A stretch of 15,610 nucleotides of DNA, taken from positions 1-15,610 of the forward strand of contig DASRUX010000103.1 in assembly GCA_035655235.1 (NCBI GenBank), read 5' to 3'. The position numbers and the translations under genes are program-made. Origin of the DNA: JAGTRP01 sp035655235. Its GTDB lineage: Bacteria > Pseudomonadota > Gammaproteobacteria > Burkholderiales > Rhodocyclaceae. Shown here one piece after another: positions 1-6,486 of the stretch (the stretch's first letter is position 1; the number at the start of each line of letters is the position of its first letter). The notes under the pieces are model-generated. The model did no database searches and had not been told where the DNA came from. It worked only from the letters and a program-made list of their open reading frames with translations.

Positions 1-644
1 ACGTGCTGCCGGCCGACCAGTTCATCGAACTGGCCGAGAAGATGGGGGTGATCCACCGCATCGACAGCATCGTCATCGAGGCGGCCCTTACCGAACTGGC
101 CGCAAACAAGTTCGACGGCCTCATTTTCTTCAACCTGTCGCCCCGGGCCCTGGTGCTCAACGAATTCTGCCGGGTCATCCGCGATATCGTGGAGCGCAGC
201 GGCATCCCCAACGACCGCATCGTCTTCGAGATCACCGAACGGGATTCGGTGCGCAACCTGAATCTCCTCGAAAAGCTGCTGACCGACCTGCGGGGCTCCG
301 GCTTCAAGCTGGCCCTGGACGACTTCGGTTCCGGCTTCTCTTCCTTCCATTACCTGCGCCGCTTCCCCATCGACTTCCTCAAGATCGAAGGGGACTTCAT
401 CGCCCACATGCTGGACAACGAACGGGACCGCGCCTTCGTGCAGAGCATGTGCTCCCTGGCCCGCCAACTGGGCATCAAGGTGATCGCCGAGTTCGTCGAA
501 TCCCAGGAAGTCCTCGACCTGCTGCTGGAAATGGAAGTCGATTTTGCCCAGGGCTACCACATCGGTCGCCCGGCACCCCGCGTTCTGCCCGGCACCGCCT
601 GGCCGACGAATGATTCAGCCTCACCCGTTCTGGAGACGACTTGA
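1..644 (+). CDS. EAL-domain cyclic-di-GMP phosphodiesterase, C-terminal part (5' end outside window)
   Basis: This is the C-terminal part, about 213 residues, of an EAL domain that hydrolyses cyclic-di-GMP to pGpG. The reading frame is open to the left edge, so the GTG at 3 is probably internal, and the EAL signature itself, with any N-terminal sensor or GGDEF domain, lies outside the window. Counting from the GTG, the visible family motifs are FNLSP (N44), FEITE (E76-E79), DDFGSG (D106-D107), LKIEG (K127), AEFVE (E163) and QGYHIGRP (Q183). These are the metal- and substrate-binding positions of active EAL enzymes, so the seen part looks catalytically intact. AEFVE in place of the commoner AEGVE is a mild variant. 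The stop codon overlaps the metY start by one base, which suggests co-transcription. Family assignment is firm; activity and full architecture cannot be judged from this fragment. Confidence 0.93.
   Translation, partial: VLPADQFIELAEKMGVIHRIDSIVIEAALTELAANKFDGLIFFNLSPRALVLNEFCRVIRDIVERSGIPNDRIVFEITERDSVRNLNLLEKLLTDLRGSGFKLALDDFGSGFSSFHYLRRFPIDFLKIEGDFIAHMLDNERDRAFVQSMCSLARQLGIKVIAEFVESQEVLDLLLEMEVDFAQGYHIGRPAPRVLPGTAWPTNDSASPVLETT
632..635 (+). promoter_or_regulatory. Shine-Dalgarno site of metY
   Basis: GGAG lies 8 bases before the ATG at 644 and inside the last codons of the EAL gene. It favours ATG 644 over the TTG at 641. Its position inside the upstream gene fits translational coupling. 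Confidence 0.7.
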
Positions 645-1915
645 TGAAAATAGAAACCCTGGCCGTGCACGGCGGCTATTCCCCCGATCCCACGACCAAG
701 GCGGTGGCGGTTCCCATCTACCAGACCACGTCCTACGCTTTCGACAGCACCCAGCACGGTGCCGACCTCTTCGACCTCAAGGTGCCGGGCAACATCTACA
801 CCCGCATCATGAACCCGACCCAGGATGTGCTGGAAAAGCGGGTCGCCGCCATGGAAGGCGGCATCGCCGGCTTGGCGCTGGCCTCCGGCATGGCCGCCAT
901 CACCTACGCCGTCCAGACCATTGCCGAAGCGGGCGACAACATCGTCTCCGCTTCCACCCTCTACGGCGGCACCTACAACCTGTTTGCCCACACCCTGCCC
1001 CAGTACGGTATCGAAGTCCGCTTCGCCGACTACCGGGATCCGGAATCTTTCGAGAAGCTGATCGACGGCAAGACCAAGGCCGTGTTCTGCGAATCCGTGG
1101 GCAACCCCCTGGGCAACATCACCGACTTCGAGAAGCTGGCCGAAATCGCCCACAAGCACGGCGTGCCCGTGATCGTGGACAACACCGTGCCCTCCCCCTA
1201 CCTGTGCCGCCCCTTCGAGCACGGCGCCGACATCGTGGTGCATGCCCTGACCAAGTACCTGGGCGGCCACGGCAATTCCATCGGCGGCATCATCGTCGAT
1301 TCCGGCAAGTTCCCCTGGGCCGACCACAAGCAGAAGTTCAAGCGCCTCAACGAACCCGACGTGTCCTACCACGGCGTGGTCTATACCGAAGCCCTCGGCC
1401 CCGCCGCCTACATCGGCCGCGCCCGGGTGGTGCCCCTGCGCAACATGGGCGCAGCCATCAGCCCGTTCAACGCCTTCCTGATCCTCCAGGGCATCGAAAC
1501 CCTGGCGCTGCGCATGGACCGCATTTGCGACAACTCCCTGGCAGTTGCCAAGTTCCTGCAGAACCATCCTAAGGTGAGCTGGGTCAATTACGCCGGCCTG
1601 CCGGACCACAAGGATCATACCCTGGTGCAGAAGTACATGGGCGGTCGGGCTTCCGGCATCCTGAATTTCGGCGTCAAGGGCGGCAGGGAAGGCGGCGGCA
1701 AGTTCCAGGACGCCCTGCAACTGGTCACCCGCCTGGTGAATATCGGCGACTGCAAGACCCTGGCCTGCCACCCGGCCTCCACCACCCACCGCCAGCTGGC
1801 CCCGGAAGAACTGGCCAAGGCCGGCGTGTCCGAGGACATGATCCGTCTGTCCATCGGCATCGAGCACGTAGACGACATCATCGCCGACCTGGACCAGGCC
1901 CTGGCTGCCGCCTGA
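644..1915 (+). CDS. metY: O-acetylhomoserine sulfhydrylase (O-acetylhomoserine aminocarboxypropyltransferase)
   Basis: This cytoplasmic PLP enzyme of the Cys/Met-metabolism family makes homocysteine from O-acetylhomoserine and sulfide (direct sulfhydrylation), feeding methionine synthesis. The 423-residue length is typical of MetY and longer than cystathionine gamma-synthase. Visible features are the N-terminal ETLAVHGGY, the YTRIMNP loop, an ASGMAAI phosphate-contact segment, VDNTVPSPYL with the PLP-ring Asp, and HALTKYLGGHGNSIGG with the Schiff-base lysine K204. The C-terminal half has ACHPASTTHRQL and RLSIGIEHVDDI, both family hallmarks. ATG 644 is chosen over TTG 641 because GGAG lies 8 bases upstream and the protein then begins MKIETLAVHGG. 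The start overlaps the stop of the EAL gene (ATGA), and a strong terminator follows at 1951-1985. Substrate preference (acetyl rather than succinyl ester) is inferred from family resemblance. Confidence 0.95.
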   Translation: MKIETLAVHGGYSPDPTTKAVAVPIYQTTSYAFDSTQHGADLFDLKVPGNIYTRIMNPTQDVLEKRVAAMEGGIAGLALASGMAAITYAVQTIAEAGDNIVSASTLYGGTYNLFAHTLPQYGIEVRFADYRDPESFEKLIDGKTKAVFCESVGNPLGNITDFEKLAEIAHKHGVPVIVDNTVPSPYLCRPFEHGADIVVHALTKYLGGHGNSIGGIIVDSGKFPWADHKQKFKRLNEPDVSYHGVVYTEALGPAAYIGRARVVPLRNMGAAISPFNAFLILQGIETLALRMDRICDNSLAVAKFLQNHPKVSWVNYAGLPDHKDHTLVQKYMGGRASGILNFGVKGGREGGGKFQDALQLVTRLVNIGDCKTLACHPASTTHRQLAPEELAKAGVSEDMIRLSIGIEHVDDIIADLDQALAAA

Positions 1916-1922
1916 TCCCCGG

Positions 1923-1940
1923 GCCGGCTATTTGGCCGGC
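1923..1940. other. Short inverted repeat at the metY / Lon-like gene junction
   Basis: Two copies of the self-complementary hexamer GCCGGC (1923-1928 and 1935-1940) can pair across a 6-base loop that includes the TAG stop of the Lon-like gene. No T-run follows on either strand, so it is not a classical terminator. It may still hinder convergent RNA polymerases, but chance in GC-rich DNA is a fair alternative. Confidence 0.35.
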
Positions 1941-4396
1941 GGCTTATCCGGGCCGCTGCCCTTCGGGGCGGCGGCCTTTTTCTTTGCCGGCGGGCGATGC
2001 CGGCCCTCTTCGGCGAAGTCGTGGCGAACCGCCGCCATCTCGGCGATGGTGGCCGCTACCAGGAAATTGACCGATCCCGCCGGTACCGCGCCGTCCGCAT
2101 CGGGCTGGCCCACCGGCAGGTCGGAGAGAATCTGGATGGCGCTGTCGAAGTCCGCCACCGCGTAGATGCGGAACTGGCCGTCCGCCACCGCCTGCACCAC
2201 GTCCTGGCGCAGCATCAGGTGCTGAACGTTGGCGGAGGGGATGATCACCCCGTGCTCTCCGGTGAGACCCCGGGCCTTGCAGATATCGAAGTAGCCTTCG
2301 ATCTTTTCGTTCACGGCGCCGATGGGCTGCACCACCCCGTACTGGTTCACCGAGCCCGTCATGGCCAGGGACTGTTTCAGGGGAATGCTGCCCAGGGCAG
2401 AAACCAGGGCGCAAAGTTCGGCCAGGGAGGCACTGTCCCCCTCAATGTCCCCGTAGGACTGCTCGAACACCACGCTGGCGTTGAGAGACAGGGGCATCAC
2501 CCGGCCATAGCGGGAAGCCAGGAAGGAAGTCAGGATCATGACCCCTTTGGAATGGATGGGGCCGCCCAGTTCGATTTCCCGCTCGATGTCGATGACTTCC
2601 CCCTCCCCCATGCGCACGGCGGCGGTAATCCGCACCGGGTGGGCGAAGACAAAATCCCCCAGTTCCAGGGCGGCGAGGCCGTTCATCTGCCCCACCTGCC
2701 GTCCTTCCGTGGCGATGAGCAGCACATTCCTCAGGATGGCGCTGTGCTGCTCTTCCCGGATGCGGTCCAGGCGCCGCACCTGGGCGGCCAGGGCATCTTC
2801 CACATGGCAACGGGAAATATGCTCGGCCGTGGCCTTGCCGGCCAGGTAGTCGGCTTCCACCAGGAGGTCGGTAAGGCGGCGCAGCTCGGTGGTCAGGCGC
2901 TCGGCATCCTCCGCCACCCTGGCGGCGTGCTCGATGAGGCGGGCAACGGCGTCGGCCCGTAGGGGGCGCAGCTTCTCCCGCCGGGCCAGGGTCGCCAATA
3001 GCCGGGCGTAGAAGCCGGTATTCTCGGTGCTCCGCACGATCTCACTCTCGAAATCCGCCGCCACCTTGAAGAGTTCGACGAAATCCGGGTCCATCTCCGC
3101 CAGGAGGTAATAGACGATGCGCTCGCCCACCAGGACCACCTTCACATCCAGGGGAATGGGCTCGGGCACCAGTTGCTGGGTGCTGGCGAGGCCGTACATT
3201 TCCCCCAGGGATTCGATGCGAATCTCCCCGGATTTGAGCGCACGCTTCAGCCCCTCCCAGGCGTAGGGCTGCATCAGCAGCCGGGCCGCGTCGAGGACCA
3301 GGTAGCCGCCGTTGGCCCGGTGCAGGGCACCGGACTTGATCAGGGTGAAGTTGGACACCAGCATGCCCATGTGGGCGATGTGCTCCACCCGGCCGATGAG
3401 GTTCTGGAAGGTCGGGTGGTCCTCATAGACCAGGGGCCGCCCACTCTGACCGGCGTTGTCCACCAGGAGATTGACCAGGTAACGCTGCACCGACAGGCTG
3501 CCCGAGAAAAGCAGGACTTCCATCTCCCCCTCGGATTTCTGGCTCTCCCGCAGGGTATCGCCGGTTTCCACCACGTCCTTCTCGACGCCGTCGAGGAAGG
3601 CCCGCACTTCCGGGAGGTCGGCATAGCTCGCCCGCAATTCCTCGATCTGGTGCCCCACCGCCGCCTGGAGGGCATCCCGGCTGGCCCCCTTGATCTTTTC
3701 CTGCACCTCCCGCCGCCAGTGGGGAAACTGCAGCACCAGCTTGTGGAGTTGCTCCTGGAATTGCTCCAGGAGAACGTTGAATTCTTTTTGCTTCTCATCC
3801 GGCAAGGCGTCGAACTCGTCCGAGCTCATGGTCTCGTTTTCGTTCTTCATGGGAACGACGGTGAAACCCTCGGCGGTGCGGACCACGGCGATGCGCTTGG
3901 CCAGGGACTCCTGCCCCAGTTGGCGCAGGGCCTTCTCCTCCCGCTCCTTGTATTCCTGCTGGAGGGCCTCGACCCGCACCCGGTGCTCGTCGCTTTCGAA
4001 GGCGGCGGCGATGGCGGGCCCCAGTTCGCCCACGAAGCGCTGCATGTCGTCCCGCAGCCTGGCGCCGCGGCCGGCGGGCAGGCGCAGGAGGCTAGGACGG
4101 CGGGCATCGGCGAAGTTATTGATATAGCACCAGTCGCAGGGGACCCCGTTGCTGCCGCCTTCGGACTCGATCAGGCGCCGCACCACGGCATGGCGCCCGC
4201 TGCCCTGGTCGCCAAGGACGAAAAGGTTGTAGCCGGGGCGGCGGATGTCGAGGCCGAAACGCAGGGCTTCCACGGCCCGTCCATGGGCGAATTCCTCACC
4301 GAGATCGGGCAGTTCGTCGCTGGTATCGAAATTGAGGTGCTCGGGATTGCAGGCGGTGTAGAGCTGGGCGCAGGAGAGCGCGAATTTTTCGTGCAT
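1928..4396 (-). CDS. Lon-related putative ATP-dependent protease (YcbZ-like AAA/Lon-C protein)
   Basis: This 822-residue cytoplasmic protein has an N-terminal AAA-like region and a C-terminal Lon-type serine protease domain. The protease dyad is visible: S655 in EGDSAS and K698 in NEKIEG. Their 43-residue spacing equals that of S679 and K722 in E. coli Lon. The stretch GDSASLAELCALVSAL and the following GSVNQYG closely match what I recall of E. coli YcbZ. The nucleotide-binding loop is GDQGSGRH (62-69), with Arg68 where Walker A has Lys. The Walker-B-like LVLDAARL (D369) lacks the second acidic residue, so ATP hydrolysis is uncertain. The middle third is Glu/Gln/Lys-rich and probably coiled. 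The tail from about 800 is Lys/Ala/Pro-rich and is encoded by the metY terminator. AAGAGG lies 6 bases before the ATG. It is probably co-transcribed with the upstream secretin-like gene, 53 bases away. Substrates are unknown. Confidence 0.88.
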   Translation of the reverse strand: MHEKFALSCAQLYTACNPEHLNFDTSDELPDLGEEFAHGRAVEALRFGLDIRRPGYNLFVLGDQGSGRHAVVRRLIESEGGSNGVPCDWCYINNFADARRPSLLRLPAGRGARLRDDMQRFVGELGPAIAAAFESDEHRVRVEALQQEYKEREEKALRQLGQESLAKRIAVVRTAEGFTVVPMKNENETMSSDEFDALPDEKQKEFNVLLEQFQEQLHKLVLQFPHWRREVQEKIKGASRDALQAAVGHQIEELRASYADLPEVRAFLDGVEKDVVETGDTLRESQKSEGEMEVLLFSGSLSVQRYLVNLLVDNAGQSGRPLVYEDHPTFQNLIGRVEHIAHMGMLVSNFTLIKSGALHRANGGYLVLDAARLLMQPYAWEGLKRALKSGEIRIESLGEMYGLASTQQLVPEPIPLDVKVVLVGERIVYYLLAEMDPDFVELFKVAADFESEIVRSTENTGFYARLLATLARREKLRPLRADAVARLIEHAARVAEDAERLTTELRRLTDLLVEADYLAGKATAEHISRCHVEDALAAQVRRLDRIREEQHSAILRNVLLIATEGRQVGQMNGLAALELGDFVFAHPVRITAAVRMGEGEVIDIEREIELGGPIHSKGVMILTSFLASRYGRVMPLSLNASVVFEQSYGDIEGDSASLAELCALVSALGSIPLKQSLAMTGSVNQYGVVQPIGAVNEKIEGYFDICKARGLTGEHGVIIPSANVQHLMLRQDVVQAVADGQFRIYAVADFDSAIQILSDLPVGQPDADGAVPAGSVNFLVAATIAEMAAVRHDFAEEGRHRPPAKKKAAAPKGSGPDKPPAK
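1951..1985 (+). terminator. Intrinsic terminator of metY, inside the Lon-like coding sequence
   Basis: An 11-bp stem, GGCCGCTGCCC (1951-1961) with GGGCGGCGGCC (1966-1976), contains one T-G wobble and closes a TTCG tetraloop. It is followed directly by TTTTTCTTT (1977-1985). This is a textbook rho-independent terminator on the plus strand, 36 bases after the metY stop. On the minus strand no T-run follows the stem, so it acts in one direction only. The whole element lies within the last codons of the convergent Lon-like gene. Confidence 0.9.
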
Positions 4397-4449
4397 GGTT
4401 GGCCTCTTGTCGGTGTCCGGGCACGCCCGGCGCTTTATGTACCGCCAGC

Positions 4450-5238
4450 CTACCGCAATTCCTCAACCATGAGCCAGATGGAGCGACTGTCCCGCACCTC
4501 GCCGGTGGAGCGGCCCCAGCCGTTTCCGTCATTGACTGCTGCCTGGCGGCCGGTACCGCCCACTTCCAGCCACTCGCCAAGACGGCCGGAAACGGTGGTG
4601 GTCATCCGCTGTGTGGCCGCCGCGCCGTAGCGGCCGGGACTATCGGCCTGCTGGCTGATCTCCAGGGTTACCCGATCACCGTTGAGACGGGGTTCGGCGT
4701 AGAAGCCCTGGCCGATATCCCGATACACAACGCCTTCGGTGACCACCATGCCCCCGGGACTTACCGCCATCTGCCGCATGGGCACAGGCACCGAATAGCC
4801 CACCTGGATGAAGGCGCGGCCGCCTTCGATGGTCTGGACCATCTGGGTGCCGCTCTCGCTACGGGCGCTACGGGTGTCCCAGACCTGGCCGCTGCCTTCG
4901 ATTCGCCGCGTGCTGCCCAAAACCACTTGCCCCGAGACGTTACCACCTCGATTGCCAGCCTCCATGCCCCGGTTCTGGCTGACGTGGATCACCAGACGCC
5001 GAGTTGGCGTATCGATGGCCGCCAAGGCTCGCTTGATGTCTTCCCGATTGCGGGGCGAGGTGCGCAGGAAAAGCTGGTTGTTCATACCGGAGAGGGTGCC
5101 GCCGGGCTCGACCAAAGGTTCGAGAACCGGCAGGACCCGATCCACCGTCTGATGCTTGAGGGGAATGACCTCCAGCCCCTGTTGGGCCCAGGCCGGCAAG
5201 GCCAGGAGTGCCAGAAGCAGGATCAGGATTCGCCACAT
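4450..5238 (-). CDS. Small exported secretin-like protein (function unknown)
   Basis: This 262-residue protein opens with a clear Sec signal peptide: MWR, a Leu-rich core (residues 4-14) and a likely cleavage site AWA|QQ after residue 18. Residues 21-80 (LEVIPLKHQTVDRVLPVLEPLV through DIKRALAAIDTP) resemble the secretin N1/NolW-type fold. After a Gly/Ser/Arg-rich segment (90-130), residues 134-197 resemble the secretin core: VQTIEGGRAFIQVGYSVPVP, then VVYRDIGQGFYAEPRL and VTLEIS. The end, GEWLEVGG and SIWLMVEEL, also matches that pattern. At 262 residues it is far shorter than true secretins, and no other type II, III or IV secretion gene is nearby, so a secretion channel is unlikely. A periplasmic or outer-membrane-associated role is inferred. 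GGAGG lies 8 bases before the ATG. It starts 21 bases after zapE, so the two are probably co-transcribed. Confidence 0.8.
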   Translation of the reverse strand: MWRILILLLALLALPAWAQQGLEVIPLKHQTVDRVLPVLEPLVEPGGTLSGMNNQLFLRTSPRNREDIKRALAAIDTPTRRLVIHVSQNRGMEAGNRGGNVSGQVVLGSTRRIEGSGQVWDTRSARSESGTQMVQTIEGGRAFIQVGYSVPVPMRQMAVSPGGMVVTEGVVYRDIGQGFYAEPRLNGDRVTLEISQQADSPGRYGAAATQRMTTTVSGRLGEWLEVGGTGRQAAVNDGNGWGRSTGEVRDSRSIWLMVEELR

Positions 5239-5259
5239 ACTCGCCGCCTCCCCCGTCCG

Positions 5260-6378
5260 TCACTCCGCCGCGTTGTGGGGCTGCGCCAGGTAATCCCGGG
5301 AGCGCATTTCGGTCAGGCGGCTCACGGTCCGGAAGAACTCGCTGGCCTGGGTGCCCTGGGTATAGAGCTCTTCCGGCGCGCCCTCGGCGGTGGCGATGAG
5401 CTTGACCTTGTGGTCATAGAACACGTCCACCAGCCAGGTGAAGCGGCGGGCTTCCGAGGCCTGGTGCTGGGTCATGCGGGGAATGTGCGAGAGCAGGACC
5501 GTGTGGTAGCTGCGGGAAATTTCCAGGTAATCGTTCTGGGAGCGCGGCCCGCCGCACAGGGTTTTGAAGTCGAACCAGATGACGCCGTTGCCCCGGCGCA
5601 CGGTCTCGATATTGCGCCCCAATATCTCGATGCTGCCGCCCTTCTTGCCCTCTTCTCCCGCCACCAGGCGGAAGTAATCGAGCATCTTCTTCTCGGCCTC
5701 GGCGTCGTCGGGATGGTGGTAAATCTCGACCTGCTCCAGGGTGCGCAAGCGGTAGTCGATGCCGGCATCCACCTCGACCACTTCCATCTGCTTCTGGAGG
5801 AGCGCAATGGCGGGCAGGAACTGATCCCGCTGCAGGCCGTTGGGATAGAGCTTGTCCGGCGGGTAGTTGGAGGTCATCACCAGGATCACGCCCCGCTCGT
5901 AGAGGCCTTCCAGGAGGCGCTTCAGGATCATGGCGTCGGCGATGTCGGAGACGTGAAATTCGTCGAAGCACAGCAGGCGTACGTCCTTGGCGATGTGGTC
6001 GGCCACTTTCATCATCGGGTCCGGCTCGCCTTTGAAGGCCTCCAGTTCCCGGTGGATGATCTGCATGAAGGAGTGGAAATGGATGCGCCGCTTGCGCCGA
6101 TAGGGCACGGCGTTGAAGAAGCAGTCCATGAGGAAGCTCTTGCCCCGCCCCACGCCGCCCCAGAAATAGACGCCCTTGGGCGGCGTGGGCGGGTTCAGCA
6201 GACGCTTCAAAGTGCTGCCCCGGGCCACCTTGAATTGCAGGAGGTCGGTATAGAGCCGTTGCAGGGATTCGGCAGCCGCTTTCTGGGCGGCATCGGCCAC
6301 GTAGCCGAGCTGTTCGAGGAGCCCCATGTAGGCATCGAGCATGCCCATGGGAGAGACATTCAGTTTTTTGTGAGGCAT
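5260..6378 (-). CDS. zapE: Cell division protein ZapE (AFG1-family AAA+ ATPase)
   Basis: ZapE is a cytoplasmic ATPase that associates with the FtsZ ring in E. coli; its relatives include yeast mitochondrial Afg1. The 372 residues match the family's usual size. Walker A is GGVGRGKS (74-81, with K80), preceded by PPKGVYFW. Walker B is LLCFDEF, followed by HVSDIADAMIL. A sensor-like segment, LVMTSNYPPDKLYPNGLQRDQFLP, is characteristic of this family. No signal peptide or membrane segment is seen. The ATG at 6378 is the most upstream plausible start. It has no clear Shine-Dalgarno, and the next in-frame ATGs are no better. It lies about 110 bases behind lpdA, across a terminator, so it probably has its own promoter. 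The secretin-like and Lon-related genes follow closely. zapE behind the odh genes is an arrangement I recall from other Betaproteobacteria. Confidence 0.93.
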   Translation of the reverse strand: MPHKKLNVSPMGMLDAYMGLLEQLGYVADAAQKAAAESLQRLYTDLLQFKVARGSTLKRLLNPPTPPKGVYFWGGVGRGKSFLMDCFFNAVPYRRKRRIHFHSFMQIIHRELEAFKGEPDPMMKVADHIAKDVRLLCFDEFHVSDIADAMILKRLLEGLYERGVILVMTSNYPPDKLYPNGLQRDQFLPAIALLQKQMEVVEVDAGIDYRLRTLEQVEIYHHPDDAEAEKKMLDYFRLVAGEEGKKGGSIEILGRNIETVRRGNGVIWFDFKTLCGGPRSQNDYLEISRSYHTVLLSHIPRMTQHQASEARRFTWLVDVFYDHKVKLIATAEGAPEELYTQGTQASEFFRTVSRLTEMRSRDYLAQPHNAAE

Positions 6379-6382
6379 GGAA

Positions 6383-6412
6383 TTTATCGCGCCGTTCTAA
6401 GGCATTTGGCAA
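6383..6412 (-). promoter_or_regulatory. Candidate zapE promoter next to the start codon
   Basis: On the minus strand TTGCCA (6412-6407; 5 of 6 to the -35 consensus) is followed after 18 bases by GATAAA (6388-6383; 4 of 6 to the -10 consensus). Only four bases separate the -10 from the ATG, so transcription would begin at or next to the start codon. This fits the lack of a Shine-Dalgarno. The match is modest and untested. Confidence 0.35.
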
Positions 6413-6435
6413 GCCGGAGCCGTATTTTGCCAAAT
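6404..6435. repeat. 9-bp perfect inverted repeat upstream of zapE
   Basis: ATTTGGCAA (6404-6412) and TTGCCAAAT (6427-6435) are perfect reverse complements separated by 14 bases. The zapE-proximal arm covers the candidate -35 element. It could be an operator for a dimeric regulator or an RNA hairpin just behind the lpdA terminator. The sequence alone does not decide between these. Confidence 0.55.
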
Positions 6436-6436
6436 A

Positions 6437-6469
6437 AAAAGGCGGGTGCGTTGCCGCTACCCGCCTTTT
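6437..6469 (-). terminator. Intrinsic terminator of the sucAB-lpdA unit (possibly bidirectional)
   Basis: A 7-bp GC stem (GGCGGGT at 6441-6447, ACCCGCC at 6459-6465) is flanked by AAAA and TTTT that extend the pairing. On the minus strand it is followed by TTTTTATTT, 18 or more bases past the lpdA stop. On the plus strand only TTTT follows, but no plus-strand gene ends here. Confidence 0.85.
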
Positions 6470-6486
6470 GGGGACTACGAAGCCGA

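Noticed and set aside
554..1867. Minus-strand open frame of 437 codons opposite metY
   Set aside because: It mirrors metY codons, is low in complexity, and has no domain or credible ribosome site. metY is unambiguous.
4417..4430. CCGGGC/GCCCGG hairpin between the secretin-like and Lon-like genes as a terminator
   Set aside because: The loop is only 2-4 bases and no T-run follows on the minus strand. It is likely chance or a minor mRNA structure.
6404..6435. Sigma-54 promoter suggested by TTGGCA upstream of zapE
   Set aside because: The required GC of the -12 element is not at the correct distance from the GG on either strand.
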